Of a stretch of DNA of 64,000 bases, positions 56,681 through 64,000 are shown piece by piece. The notes beneath the pieces were generated by a model, which was not told the DNA's origin, ran no database searches, and worked only from the letters and a program-made list of their open reading frames with translations. Every line of letters begins with the position of its first letter. Position 1 is the stretch's first letter. The position numbers and the translations under genes are program-made. This DNA comes from Hyphomonadaceae bacterium (lineage in GTDB: Bacteria > Pseudomonadota > Alphaproteobacteria > Caulobacterales > Aquidulcibacteraceae), in contig JAIELK010000016.1 in assembly GCA_019753175.1 (NCBI GenBank), positions 62,001-126,000 of the forward strand. The letters run 5' to 3'.

Positions 56681-59206
56681 TTAGAAGTCCACGCCGAGCC
56701 GCGCGTACCAGAACCCGCCGTTGAAGCCGAATGGCGAGGAGATTGGTCGCGTGGCGCCCAGAAAACTCAATACGCTGTTGGTTTCGTCGTCGGGGTAGGT
56801 GTTGAACAGGTTCTCGGCTCCGACACTGATGCGATAATGGTCGCCAATATTGGCGCTCACCTCGGCGTCGACGAGCCACTTGCCCTCGAACGTTCCCAAC
56901 TCGCCGAACGTGAGATCTTCCCATTCTCCGTAGCGATTGAATCGCACCAAGCCTTCCCAGGTGTCGTCGTAGTAGTACGTGCCGGTGATGACGGTGCGGT
57001 GCGCTGGCAGCTGGTTCTCGAAATCGTACAACAGCTCGCCGTTCACGGTCGGAAACAGCACACGCTGAATTTCCTGTTGGTTCCAGCTGTGCCGGGCATC
57101 GATGCTGAGCTGGCCGGCGCTGCCCAGATCGAAGTCTTTTGTGACGGCGATCTCGACGCCTTCGACTTGGGTATCGAAGGCGTTGGCGAAGAACGCCGCC
57201 GTGCCTATGCCCGGAAATCCGGCATTCGTCAGCGCGATGTCCTCAGGGGAGCCGGGCGTGATCGTCTGTGTGAGCAGGGCGACGCGGCTGTCGACTTCGA
57301 TGCGGTAGAAATCGAGCGTAACGCTGAGATCGGGGGATGGATTGTAAATGAAACCGACTGTGTAGTTGATCGATTCCTCCGGATCGAGCAGTTCCGCGCC
57401 CAGGATTTGCGCGACCGGGCTGTTCACGGGGAACGTGCCTTGCGGCACCAGGTTGCCTGAAGCGTCGGCGGTGGTGGTTACGTCCAGCGTGTTGATTTGG
57501 CCCGGCGTCGGCGCGCGGAACCCGGTGCTTACCGTGCCGCGCACGGCAAATCCGTCGACTGGTTCGTAGCGGCCGGAGAGCTTCCAGTCGAAAGTCGAAC
57601 CGAACGCCGAATAGTCCTCGTAGCGGCCGGCGACGCCGACCGTCAGTCGATCCGTCAACGTCGCCTCGGCGTCTACGTACGCTGCGGCAGAGTCGCTGCT
57701 GAATTCGCCCGCCGCCGCGGGCGAGTCGCCCTGAAAGCCGTCGGAACCGACACCGAAGATGCTCGCAGTGGGGCCTGACGCGTAGGATGCCGGATCGCCA
57801 GCGCTGATCGTGTAGGCTTCGTCGCGCCACTCAAGTCCGAAGGCGACGTTGACCGGCTCGAACAGCCCGACCTCCCACGGATAAACGAAGTCCAGATTGA
57901 CGCCCGTTTCACGTTGCTCCAGCGTTCCCGGATTGAAGCTCGTCGGCGAGAGGCGGCCAAGACTCGGGTTGATCGAATTCTCAAGGAAATACGCGATCTC
58001 GTTTTGGCCAAGACGCCCGCTCAAATCCCATGTCATGCCGTATGACGTCGTGCCGCGGGCGCCGAGCACCAGCGCGAAGTCTTGTACGTCAGCGCCGAAG
58101 GTTGGGTTGTAGCCGCCTGGGAATTGAGTCCAGATCGGATTGAGCGAGACGTAGCCGCTCGGGCTGCCGGCGTCAGCCGTCAGATAGTCGGCCGGATTGA
58201 GGCCGGCATTGATGATGTCGGTGACGATCTGTTGCGGCGTATTGTTGGGCACGCCCGCGGTGCAGTTGCAAAGCGTGCTGCGTGGATTGACGCCCGGTAC
58301 GCCGAATGGCGTGCGATAGAAAAAGCCGGAGAACGTCTCTTGGTCGGCATAGCTGGCGTGGCCATAGGCCTCGACGCCGCCGAGATCGGTTTGGCCATTG
58401 GCGAAGAAGCGCCAACCTTCGACATCAGGATCGCCCCAGCGTTGGCCAAGGCCGTTGAACGGCACGTTTTCAGCGCCAATTGCAGCGGCGACAGCCGCCG
58501 CGTCCGGTCGTGCGCTGCCGCGCGACGTGATCCCGGATGAGACATATTCGCCGGAGATGTTGAGGAAGCCGTCCGGCCCAAGCGGCAGGCCGAAATTGGC
58601 GGCGACCTGGTAGTTCTCGCCGTCGCCTGAGTAGAACTTGCCGTATTGCGTGTTGACGTCGAAGCCGACCGACTCCTCGCGCAGGATCACGTTGATCACG
58701 CCGGCGATGGCGTCAGAGCCGTACTGCGCCGAGGCGCCGTCACGCAGCACTTCCAGCCGCTGAATGGCGATCGAGGGGATCAACTGGAAGTCAACCGCCT
58801 GCGCGCCTTGGTTCACCGTTCCGAATGGCTCGGCTTGCAGGTTCACCAGCGCGGAGCGATGGCGGCGCGCGCCGTTGATCAACACCAACGTCGAATCAGG
58901 CGGTAAATTGCGGAGGCTTACCGGGCGAACGACAGCGGTGCCGTCCGAAATCGGGAAGCGCTGGGTGTTGATCGATGGTGCGATGTTGGTGAGCTGGTCA
59001 GTCAGGTCGGTCGATCCCTGCGCGCTCAGTTCGCCCGCAGGAAGCACGTCAACCGGGGAAAGGGACTCTGTGGCCAGAGTTCCGGAAGTCCGCGTCCCGG
59101 TGACGACGATCTCTTCTTCCTCGTCTTGCGCGAGCGCCGGCGCGGCCGTGACCAGAGAAAGCGCCGTAACGCCAAGCGCCAATGCTCCGAACCGGTTCGT
59201 TCTCAT
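56681..59206 (-). CDS. TonB-dependent outer-membrane receptor
   Basis: 841 residues from MRTNRFGALA at 59206, with GGAGGG as ribosome-binding site. Signal peptide 1-27 (ending ALA-Q), a DEEEEIVVTGTRT TonB-box-like segment, a plug domain with LVLINGARRHRSALVN and GSDAIAGVINVIL, and a barrel ending YARLGVDF. This subgroup is abundant in Caulobacterales. A Cys-Asn-Cys loop (LCNCTAG) is exposed in the barrel. Substrate unknown. Confidence 0.92.
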   Translation of the reverse strand: MRTNRFGALALGVTALSLVTAAPALAQDEEEEIVVTGTRTSGTLATESLSPVDVLPAGELSAQGSTDLTDQLTNIAPSINTQRFPISDGTAVVRPVSLRNLPPDSTLVLINGARRHRSALVNLQAEPFGTVNQGAQAVDFQLIPSIAIQRLEVLRDGASAQYGSDAIAGVINVILREESVGFDVNTQYGKFYSGDGENYQVAANFGLPLGPDGFLNISGEYVSSGITSRGSARPDAAAVAAAIGAENVPFNGLGQRWGDPDVEGWRFFANGQTDLGGVEAYGHASYADQETFSGFFYRTPFGVPGVNPRSTLCNCTAGVPNNTPQQIVTDIINAGLNPADYLTADAGSPSGYVSLNPIWTQFPGGYNPTFGADVQDFALVLGARGTTSYGMTWDLSGRLGQNEIAYFLENSINPSLGRLSPTSFNPGTLEQRETGVNLDFVYPWEVGLFEPVNVAFGLEWRDEAYTISAGDPASYASGPTASIFGVGSDGFQGDSPAAAGEFSSDSAAAYVDAEATLTDRLTVGVAGRYEDYSAFGSTFDWKLSGRYEPVDGFAVRGTVSTGFRAPTPGQINTLDVTTTADASGNLVPQGTFPVNSPVAQILGAELLDPEESINYTVGFIYNPSPDLSVTLDFYRIEVDSRVALLTQTITPGSPEDIALTNAGFPGIGTAAFFANAFDTQVEGVEIAVTKDFDLGSAGQLSIDARHSWNQQEIQRVLFPTVNGELLYDFENQLPAHRTVITGTYYYDDTWEGLVRFNRYGEWEDLTFGELGTFEGKWLVDAEVSANIGDHYRISVGAENLFNTYPDDETNSVLSFLGATRPISSPFGFNGGFWYARLGVDF

Positions 59207-59455
59207 GGGTGCCCTCCGCCATGCGGCGCCGGGCAAGGCCCGGACGCCCGCTCGTGTTGCAAGAATGCCGTACGTTCGCCGCGTTGCCACTTAAACTTTA
59301 CCAATTCCTGACCGGCGATCGCCACCCGCGCGCAAGGTAAGAAGGGCTTGCAGGCGCAACACAGTTTCGCGAACCGAAAGGAATCTGAGTCTCAAAGCGC
59401 GCACTCACACCCGACTCCGGCGCAATCCGCGCCAAGATGATCAACGGTGCGAAGC
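59207..59455. other. Intergenic region upstream of the second TonB receptor
   Basis: 249 bp that should hold the receptor promoter (minus strand) and the 3' end of the Yip1-gene transcript. No clear gene or hairpin is seen. Confidence 0.35.
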
Positions 59456-60640
59456 TTACGCTCCGAAGTCCCGCTCGAGTTGCTGAATGTTCAGGCTCTC
59501 CGCGGCGGCGCGCGCCTGCTCGATCGTAACGCCGCCCGAGCCATTGACTGCCACGGCGACGCCACGCCCTATCACCGTGTAGTTCGCCGAACCGTCGCTG
59601 GTGCTGACCTCCTCGGTGATCAGGCGGCCATCGACGGTCTGCGTGCGCGAATAGCCGTTGGCGTCCTGCTGGGATCCTTGCACGTTCGCGGCGCCCGCCA
59701 TCGCCGCCATTGCGCCCATCGCGCCCATGTCGGTAATGGTCACGCTAAGCTGGGCACTACCATTGCTGTACACCGCTTCCGCCGTGGACACGCCCATGGC
59801 CGACCCGTTCGAGGAGGACGACAGCGTAAAACCGCCCGGGAGCGACTGCGGCAGGCGCGCCGCAAGCTGGTTGGGGTCGGAAGCGGCGCCTGCCGCGCCA
59901 CCTTCCGACATCGCCTGTCCCATCTGCGAGAGATCAAGCGTACCGCCGCCCGGCAGCGTGACTTCTCCCTGGGCCGAAGGCGAACCAGCCACGCTTGGCG
60001 CTGATTGGCTGGAATTGACGCCCGGCATGCCGACCGCGCCGCCAATTGCCGTGCGGACAGAGCCGACGACCACACCGATCACGAGCCATACCACGATCGC
60101 CACGATGATGATGGTCGCGAAATAACCGACGCGCTTGTCCTCCGGCGTCTTCATCAGGCGCGGCAGCCCCAGAAACAGCAGCACGAGTGAGTAAAGTCCA
60201 AGAAGGCTGAGGATCGCGAGCGGGGGGAAAATCGCAAACACGCCGGCAATGAAGCTGGCCGTGGCCCCATAGGCGGCGAGCTTGTGGGCCTGTCCCATAT
60301 TCTGTTGCGAACCGAAAGTCGGCGCCAGCGCATTGGCGATCATGGCCAGCACGTAAACTCCGACAAGTCCCATCACCACTTGCAGAATGCCGGTCACCGC
60401 GCCGGCGACGATGGGAACCCTGTAACTGACCCCGAACGCCGAGACGCCGAAGATCGACAATCCGATGAACGCGCAGATTGCGGACAGCGCCGCCAGCGGC
60501 AGCACGTACCCCATGTAGATTTTCGAAACGTCAGCGGCCTCGCCGTCAATGCGCTCCCACTCGGTCTGGGGCTTGAGCAGGATGCCTTGAACCCGTTCGA
60601 TCAGGCCCGGCGCGCCCGCGCCTGTTGGACTTGGGGTCAT
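59456..60640 (-). CDS. Yip1-domain membrane protein with secreted Gly/Ser-rich part
   Basis: 394 residues from MTPSPTGAG at 60640 with GGGAGG upstream. Residues 1-190 are a Yip1 domain with about five transmembrane helices (first pair near 45-90). Residues 210-394 are Gly/Ala/Ser-rich, with GGTLDLSQMGQAMSEGG and a strand-rich end reading VSVTIEQARAAAESLN-like helices. Function unknown. Confidence 0.75.
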   Translation of the reverse strand: MTPSPTGAGAPGLIERVQGILLKPQTEWERIDGEAADVSKIYMGYVLPLAALSAICAFIGLSIFGVSAFGVSYRVPIVAGAVTGILQVVMGLVGVYVLAMIANALAPTFGSQQNMGQAHKLAAYGATASFIAGVFAIFPPLAILSLLGLYSLVLLFLGLPRLMKTPEDKRVGYFATIIIVAIVVWLVIGVVVGSVRTAIGGAVGMPGVNSSQSAPSVAGSPSAQGEVTLPGGGTLDLSQMGQAMSEGGAAGAASDPNQLAARLPQSLPGGFTLSSSSNGSAMGVSTAEAVYSNGSAQLSVTITDMGAMGAMAAMAGAANVQGSQQDANGYSRTQTVDGRLITEEVSTSDGSANYTVIGRGVAVAVNGSGGVTIEQARAAAESLNIQQLERDFGA

Positions 60641-60864
60641 TGGCAGCCTCCCGTACAACGATTCACCGCGCTGGGTTCTACGCGGTCAAGCCACGCCGAG
60701 CCACCCCAATCAGGTGACAGAGGCGCGACATAGCCGATTCAGCGCGCTTCAACCTGGCAGCCGTGCCGGCGCCACGACTTCACTCCGTGCGTGCACGCGC
60801 GACGCCAAACGCATCAGCCGGATTGCAATTTCAATCAAATCCAGGCAGCAGCATAAGTGGGCCA
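60641..60864. other. Divergent region upstream of the serC leader
   Basis: 224 bp between the Yip1 start and the structured leader. It carries the promoters of both genes. No small gene is convincing. Confidence 0.35.
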
Positions 60865-60904
60865 TCCGCTCCCAACGGCGGACGCCCATCTGTGAGGATG
60901 GGAG
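60865..60904 (+). promoter_or_regulatory. Structured serC leader, possible serC-motif RNA regulator
   Basis: Hairpin A pairs TCCGC (60865-60869) with GCGGA (60878-60882) around an 8-nt loop. Hairpin B pairs CCCATC (60885-60890) with GATGGG (60897-60902). The loop-side CTCCCA (60869-60874) is complementary to TGGGAG (60899-60904), the ribosome-binding site of serC, so a pseudoknot and hairpin B both can bury the site. Alphaproteobacterial serC-serA operons are known to carry a conserved structured leader (serC motif). I did not compare with its consensus, so the match is inference. Confidence 0.5.
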
Positions 60905-60912
60905 ACAAGTTG

Positions 60913-62085
60913 ATGACAATCCCCGCTAAGCCGGCGCTGCGTCCGGCTGACCCCCGGTTTTCTTCCGGACCCACCAAGAAACGCCCTGGCTGGACGATGG
61001 ATGCGCTCAACGGCGCTGCTCTGGGCCGCTCGCATCGCGCCAAGCCGGGCAAGGGCAAGCTCAAGGAAGCGATCGATCGCACACGTGCGCTGTTGGGTGT
61101 GCCTGCGGATTACAAGATCGGCATCGTGCCGGCGTCGGACACCGGCGCGGTCGAAATGGCGATGTGGACGATGCTCGGTGCGCGGCCGGTGGACGTGTTC
61201 GCGTGGGAGAGCTTCGGCGAGGAATGGGTCACTGACGCGGTCAAGCAACTCAAACTCGACGCCAAAGTTCATACAGCGCCGTACGGCGCGCTGCCCGATT
61301 TCACAGAAGCGCGCAAAGACGCAGATATCATCTTTACGCAGAACGGCACGACCTCTGGTGTGAAGATCGCGACCTTTGACTGGATCGCGGCGGACCGCGA
61401 CGGCGTCACCATCAACGACGCCACCAGCGCCGCGTTCGCGCAGTCGATCGATTGGCCCAAGTGCGACGTGACGACGTTCTCCTGGCAGAAGGTGCTGGGC
61501 GGGGAGGCCGCGCACGGCATGATCGTGCTCTCGCCCCGCGCCATTGCACGGCTGGAAAGCTATGCGCCGCCCTGGCCGCTGCCGAAGATTTTCAGGCTTG
61601 CCAAGAAGGGCAAGGTCGATCTCGAAATCTTCGAGGGCTCGACCATCAACACGCCCTCGATGCTGGCGGTGGAAGACTATCTCGATGCGCTGAAATGGGC
61701 GGAGTCGATCGGAGGCTTGCCTGCTCTGCATGCGCGCGCCGACGAAAACGCCAGGGTTTTGTTCGACTGGATCGAGCGCTCGTCTTGGGTCGCCAACCTC
61801 GCCATCCATCCCGCCACGCGCTCGAACACGAGTGTTTGCCTGAAGGTCGTTGATCCGCGGGTCACCGCGCTCGACGATGCTGGCCAGGCGGAGTTTGCGA
61901 AGAAGCTGGCCGCTTTGCTCGAGAAGGAAGGCGTTGCCTTCGACGCCGCCTCCTATCGCGCCGCGCCGCCGGGCCTGCGCATCTGGTGCGGCGCCACGAT
62001 CGAGGCATCCGATCTGGAGGCGCTTACGCCCTGGCTCGACTGGTCGTTCGAAGCCTGCCTCGCTGAGTTGAATCAGGCGGCGTGA
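60913..62085 (+). CDS. serC: Phosphoserine aminotransferase
   Basis: 390 residues from MTIPAKPALR at 60913 (in-frame ATG at 60898 is an alternative, but GGGAG at 60900-60904 fits 60913). PLP-dependent conversion of 3-phosphohydroxypyruvate and glutamate to phosphoserine, second step of serine synthesis. The start RPADPRFSSGPTKKRPG and PLP lysine in FSWQKVLGGEAAHG (K193) fit the alphaproteobacterial class V form. The serA gene follows 103 bp downstream. Confidence 0.95.
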   Translation: MTIPAKPALRPADPRFSSGPTKKRPGWTMDALNGAALGRSHRAKPGKGKLKEAIDRTRALLGVPADYKIGIVPASDTGAVEMAMWTMLGARPVDVFAWESFGEEWVTDAVKQLKLDAKVHTAPYGALPDFTEARKDADIIFTQNGTTSGVKIATFDWIAADRDGVTINDATSAAFAQSIDWPKCDVTTFSWQKVLGGEAAHGMIVLSPRAIARLESYAPPWPLPKIFRLAKKGKVDLEIFEGSTINTPSMLAVEDYLDALKWAESIGGLPALHARADENARVLFDWIERSSWVANLAIHPATRSNTSVCLKVVDPRVTALDDAGQAEFAKKLAALLEKEGVAFDAASYRAAPPGLRIWCGATIEASDLEALTPWLDWSFEACLAELNQAA

Positions 62086-62188
62086 GGCACGACGGCGCCC
62101 GTGGTGGCGCGCGGACAGGGTCCCCTTCGATTCCGGATCGCGACGTCGGCGTGTCCTGAGTCATGTTCTTGATGGATAGGTGATAGAA

Positions 62189-63769
62189 ATGCCCAGAGTG
62201 CTGATCAGCGACGAACTCTCGCCCGCGGCGATCGAAATCTTCACGCAGCGTGGCGTTGAAGTCGACTTTCAACCCAAGCTTGGCCCCGACGCGGCGAAGC
62301 TGAAAGAGATCATTGGCCAATATGATGGCCTGGCGATCCGTTCGGCCACCAAGGTGAAGGCGGACATCATCGCCGCGGCGAAGAACCTCAAAGTGATCGG
62401 CCGCGCCGGCATCGGCGTCGACAACGTCGACATTCCCGCCGCCACTGCGAAAGGCATCGTCGTGATGAACACGCCGTTCGGCAATTCGATTACCACCGCC
62501 GAGCACGCGATCGCGCTGATGTTCGCGGCGGCGCGTCAGATCGCTGCGGCTGACGTTTCGACGCAAGCGGGGAAGTGGGAAAAGAATCGCTTCATGGGTG
62601 TGGAACTCTACGCCAAGACGCTGGGGCTCATCGGTTGCGGCAATATCGGCTCGATCGTCGCCGACCGCGCGCTCGGGCTCAAGATGAAGGTAATCGCCTA
62701 CGATCCGTTCCTCTCGCCAGAGCGCGCGGTTCAAATCGGCGTGGAGAAAGTCGAACTCGATGAGCTGCTAGCCCGAGCGGACGTGATTTCCCTGCACGTG
62801 CCGATGACCGAGAAGACCAAAGACATCCTGAGCCGCGAGAACTTGGCGAAGACCAAGAACGGCGTGATGATTGTCAACGCCGCGCGAGGCGGGCTCGTCG
62901 ACGAAGCAGCCTTGCGCGAAGGGCTCGACAGCGGCCACGTTTCGGCAGCGGCGTTCGACGTGTTCACATTGGAGCCTGCCAAGGAGAATGTGCTGTTCGG
63001 AGCGCCCAACTTCATCGCGACGCCGCACCTTGGCGCGTCCACCAACGAGGCCCAGGAGAACGTAGCGCTGCAAGTTGCTGAGCAGATGAGCGACTATCTG
63101 ATGACCGGCGCGGTCACCAACGCGCTCAATATGCCGTCGATTACGGCCGAGGAAGCGCCGCGTCTGAGGCCGTTCGCAGCGCTGGCGGAAAAACTCGGGG
63201 CTTTTGCCGGCCAGATTACCGATGATGGCCTCGAGGAAGTGGCGATCGAGTACGAGGGCGACGTCGCCAAACTCAACATGAAACCGCTGACTGCGACCGC
63301 GCTTGCCGGCCTGCTTCGGCCCTTGCTACAGGACGTCAATGTGGTCTCGGCGCCGGCGCTGCTCAAGGAACGCGGCGTTCCGCTCACCGAGTCGACGCGC
63401 GACGATTCTCCGATCTATGACAGCCTCATTCGGATCAAGGTGAAGACCGGCGGCAAGTGGCGCACGCTGGCCGGCACGGTGATCGCCGGCGCGCCGAAGA
63501 TTACGGAAGTGAAGATGATGCAGCTCGAAGCGCCGTTCCACCCGGTGATGCTGTTCATCAACAATTCCGACAAGCCGGGCTTCATAGGCGCGCTGGGGAC
63601 ATTGCTGGGCGACGCACAAATCAACATCGCGACTTTCCATCTTGGCCGCGAAGCTGAAGGCCAGGACGCGATTGCTCTCCTTGGCGTCGATCAGATCGTG
63701 TCCGACGACGTGCTCGCACGCATCAGGACGCTGCCGCATGTGCGATACGCCAAGGTCCTGCGCTTCTAG
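62189..63769 (+). CDS. serA: D-3-phosphoglycerate dehydrogenase
   Basis: 526 residues from MPRVLISDEL at 62189 (GTG at 62180 is an alternative). It oxidises 3-phosphoglycerate to phosphohydroxypyruvate, first step of serine synthesis. The nucleotide-binding domain has IGRAGIGVDNVDIPAAT, GLIGCGNIGSIVADRA and NAARGGLVDEAAL; TPHLGASTNEAQ carries the catalytic His. An intervening domain and a C-terminal ACT domain (about 450-526, MLFINNSDKPGFIGALG) indicate the long regulated form. It is convergent with a gene at the window edge. Confidence 0.96.
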   Translation: MPRVLISDELSPAAIEIFTQRGVEVDFQPKLGPDAAKLKEIIGQYDGLAIRSATKVKADIIAAAKNLKVIGRAGIGVDNVDIPAATAKGIVVMNTPFGNSITTAEHAIALMFAAARQIAAADVSTQAGKWEKNRFMGVELYAKTLGLIGCGNIGSIVADRALGLKMKVIAYDPFLSPERAVQIGVEKVELDELLARADVISLHVPMTEKTKDILSRENLAKTKNGVMIVNAARGGLVDEAALREGLDSGHVSAAAFDVFTLEPAKENVLFGAPNFIATPHLGASTNEAQENVALQVAEQMSDYLMTGAVTNALNMPSITAEEAPRLRPFAALAEKLGAFAGQITDDGLEEVAIEYEGDVAKLNMKPLTATALAGLLRPLLQDVNVVSAPALLKERGVPLTESTRDDSPIYDSLIRIKVKTGGKWRTLAGTVIAGAPKITEVKMMQLEAPFHPVMLFINNSDKPGFIGALGTLLGDAQINIATFHLGREAEGQDAIALLGVDQIVSDDVLARIRTLPHVRYAKVLRF

Positions 63770-64000
63770 CGAGCGGCGGGCATGCGGTGGGCATGCATCT
63801 CTGCGGGCCGGTCGAGGCGAATCCAGTTGCGGAACAGGGTCTCCACCTGCGTGCGCGAGGTGAGTTCGCACGTGCCGGCGCCGCTGCCTTCCTCACCGGC
63901 CTCGTTTGGCGGGGAGGACGGTGTCTGGGTTGGCGGTTTCGCCGAAACTTGCTTGCTGTCGCCGGGCGGCGCCTGCGGTTGCTGCATCATGGACTCGAAC
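63766..64000 (-). CDS. C-terminal part of an unidentified protein (runs off the window)
   Basis: The frame is open from the right edge to the stop at 63766-63768. Visible sequence is Pro/Ser-rich (APPGDSKQ, PPTQTPSSPPNE), then GAGTCELTSRTQVETLF and an Arg-rich end. An ATG pair at 63985-63990 could be an internal start. It overlaps the serA stop by 3 bp on the opposite strand. Nothing identifies the family. Confidence 0.35.
   Translation of the reverse strand, partial: FESMMQQPQAPPGDSKQVSAKPPTQTPSSPPNEAGEEGSGAGTCELTSRTQVETLFRNWIRLDRPAEMHAHRMPAAR

Overview
The window is high-GC bacterial chromosome, almost certainly from an alphaproteobacterium of the Caulobacterales/Hyphomonadaceae type. The grounds are gene content and order: hflK-hflC-degP followed by an alphaproteobacterial-type histidyl-tRNA synthetase; a class I lysyl-tRNA synthetase; lspA-DUF3035 lipoprotein-M16 peptidase pair; two large TonB-dependent receptors; a CIRCE-controlled groES-groEL; and serC-serA behind a structured leader. 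The taxonomic call is inference, because no 16S rRNA or species marker lies in the window.

Layout. 1-4640 holds a two-gene, ATGA-coupled cassette: a CHAT-like (caspase-fold) protein whose catalytic His and Cys appear to be lost, and a large nSTAND NTPase. It abuts the 3' end of a tRNA-Gly gene (4675-4749), a classic island boundary, and is the most unusual system seen here. 4868-8323 carries a paaZ-type bifunctional enzyme and an M20 peptidase. 8325-17570 is mixed housekeeping: hybrid histidine kinase, threonine aldolase, membrane glycosyltransferase, lysK, sixA, a LysR regulator and an Mrp/ApbC ATPase. 17683-22582 is hflK-hflC-degP-hisS, closed by a strong terminator. nhaA, an Oar-like TonB receptor and an orphan LytS-type kinase follow. 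29191-31333 is groEL-groES with a palindromic repeat between the genes and CIRCE upstream. 31484-34401 has a DUF2059 protein, an RcnB-like protein with seven 39-bp tandem repeats, a TetR regulator with a palindromic operator candidate, and a glutathione peroxidase.

34611-40948 has ileS, interrupted in frame by two copies of a palindromic repeat element, then a periplasmic leucyl aminopeptidase and a stand-alone Hsp70-fold ATPase. 41065-47340 is a co-oriented envelope and beta-oxidation block: lspA, a DUF3035 lipoprotein, two M16 peptidases (active plus inactive) and two acyl-CoA dehydrogenases. After tRNA-Arg come rtcB with an odd leader, a LOG-family protein, mutL, a secreted duplicated-domain protein, glyoxalase, Nudix, folP, thiD and a PhzF protein. 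56681-63769 has a second TonB receptor, a Yip1-type membrane protein, and serC-serA with a leader that can sequester the serC ribosome-binding site.

The window is mostly core genome. I see no insertion sequence, prophage gene, integrase or CRISPR array. No gap between genes exceeds 300 bases.
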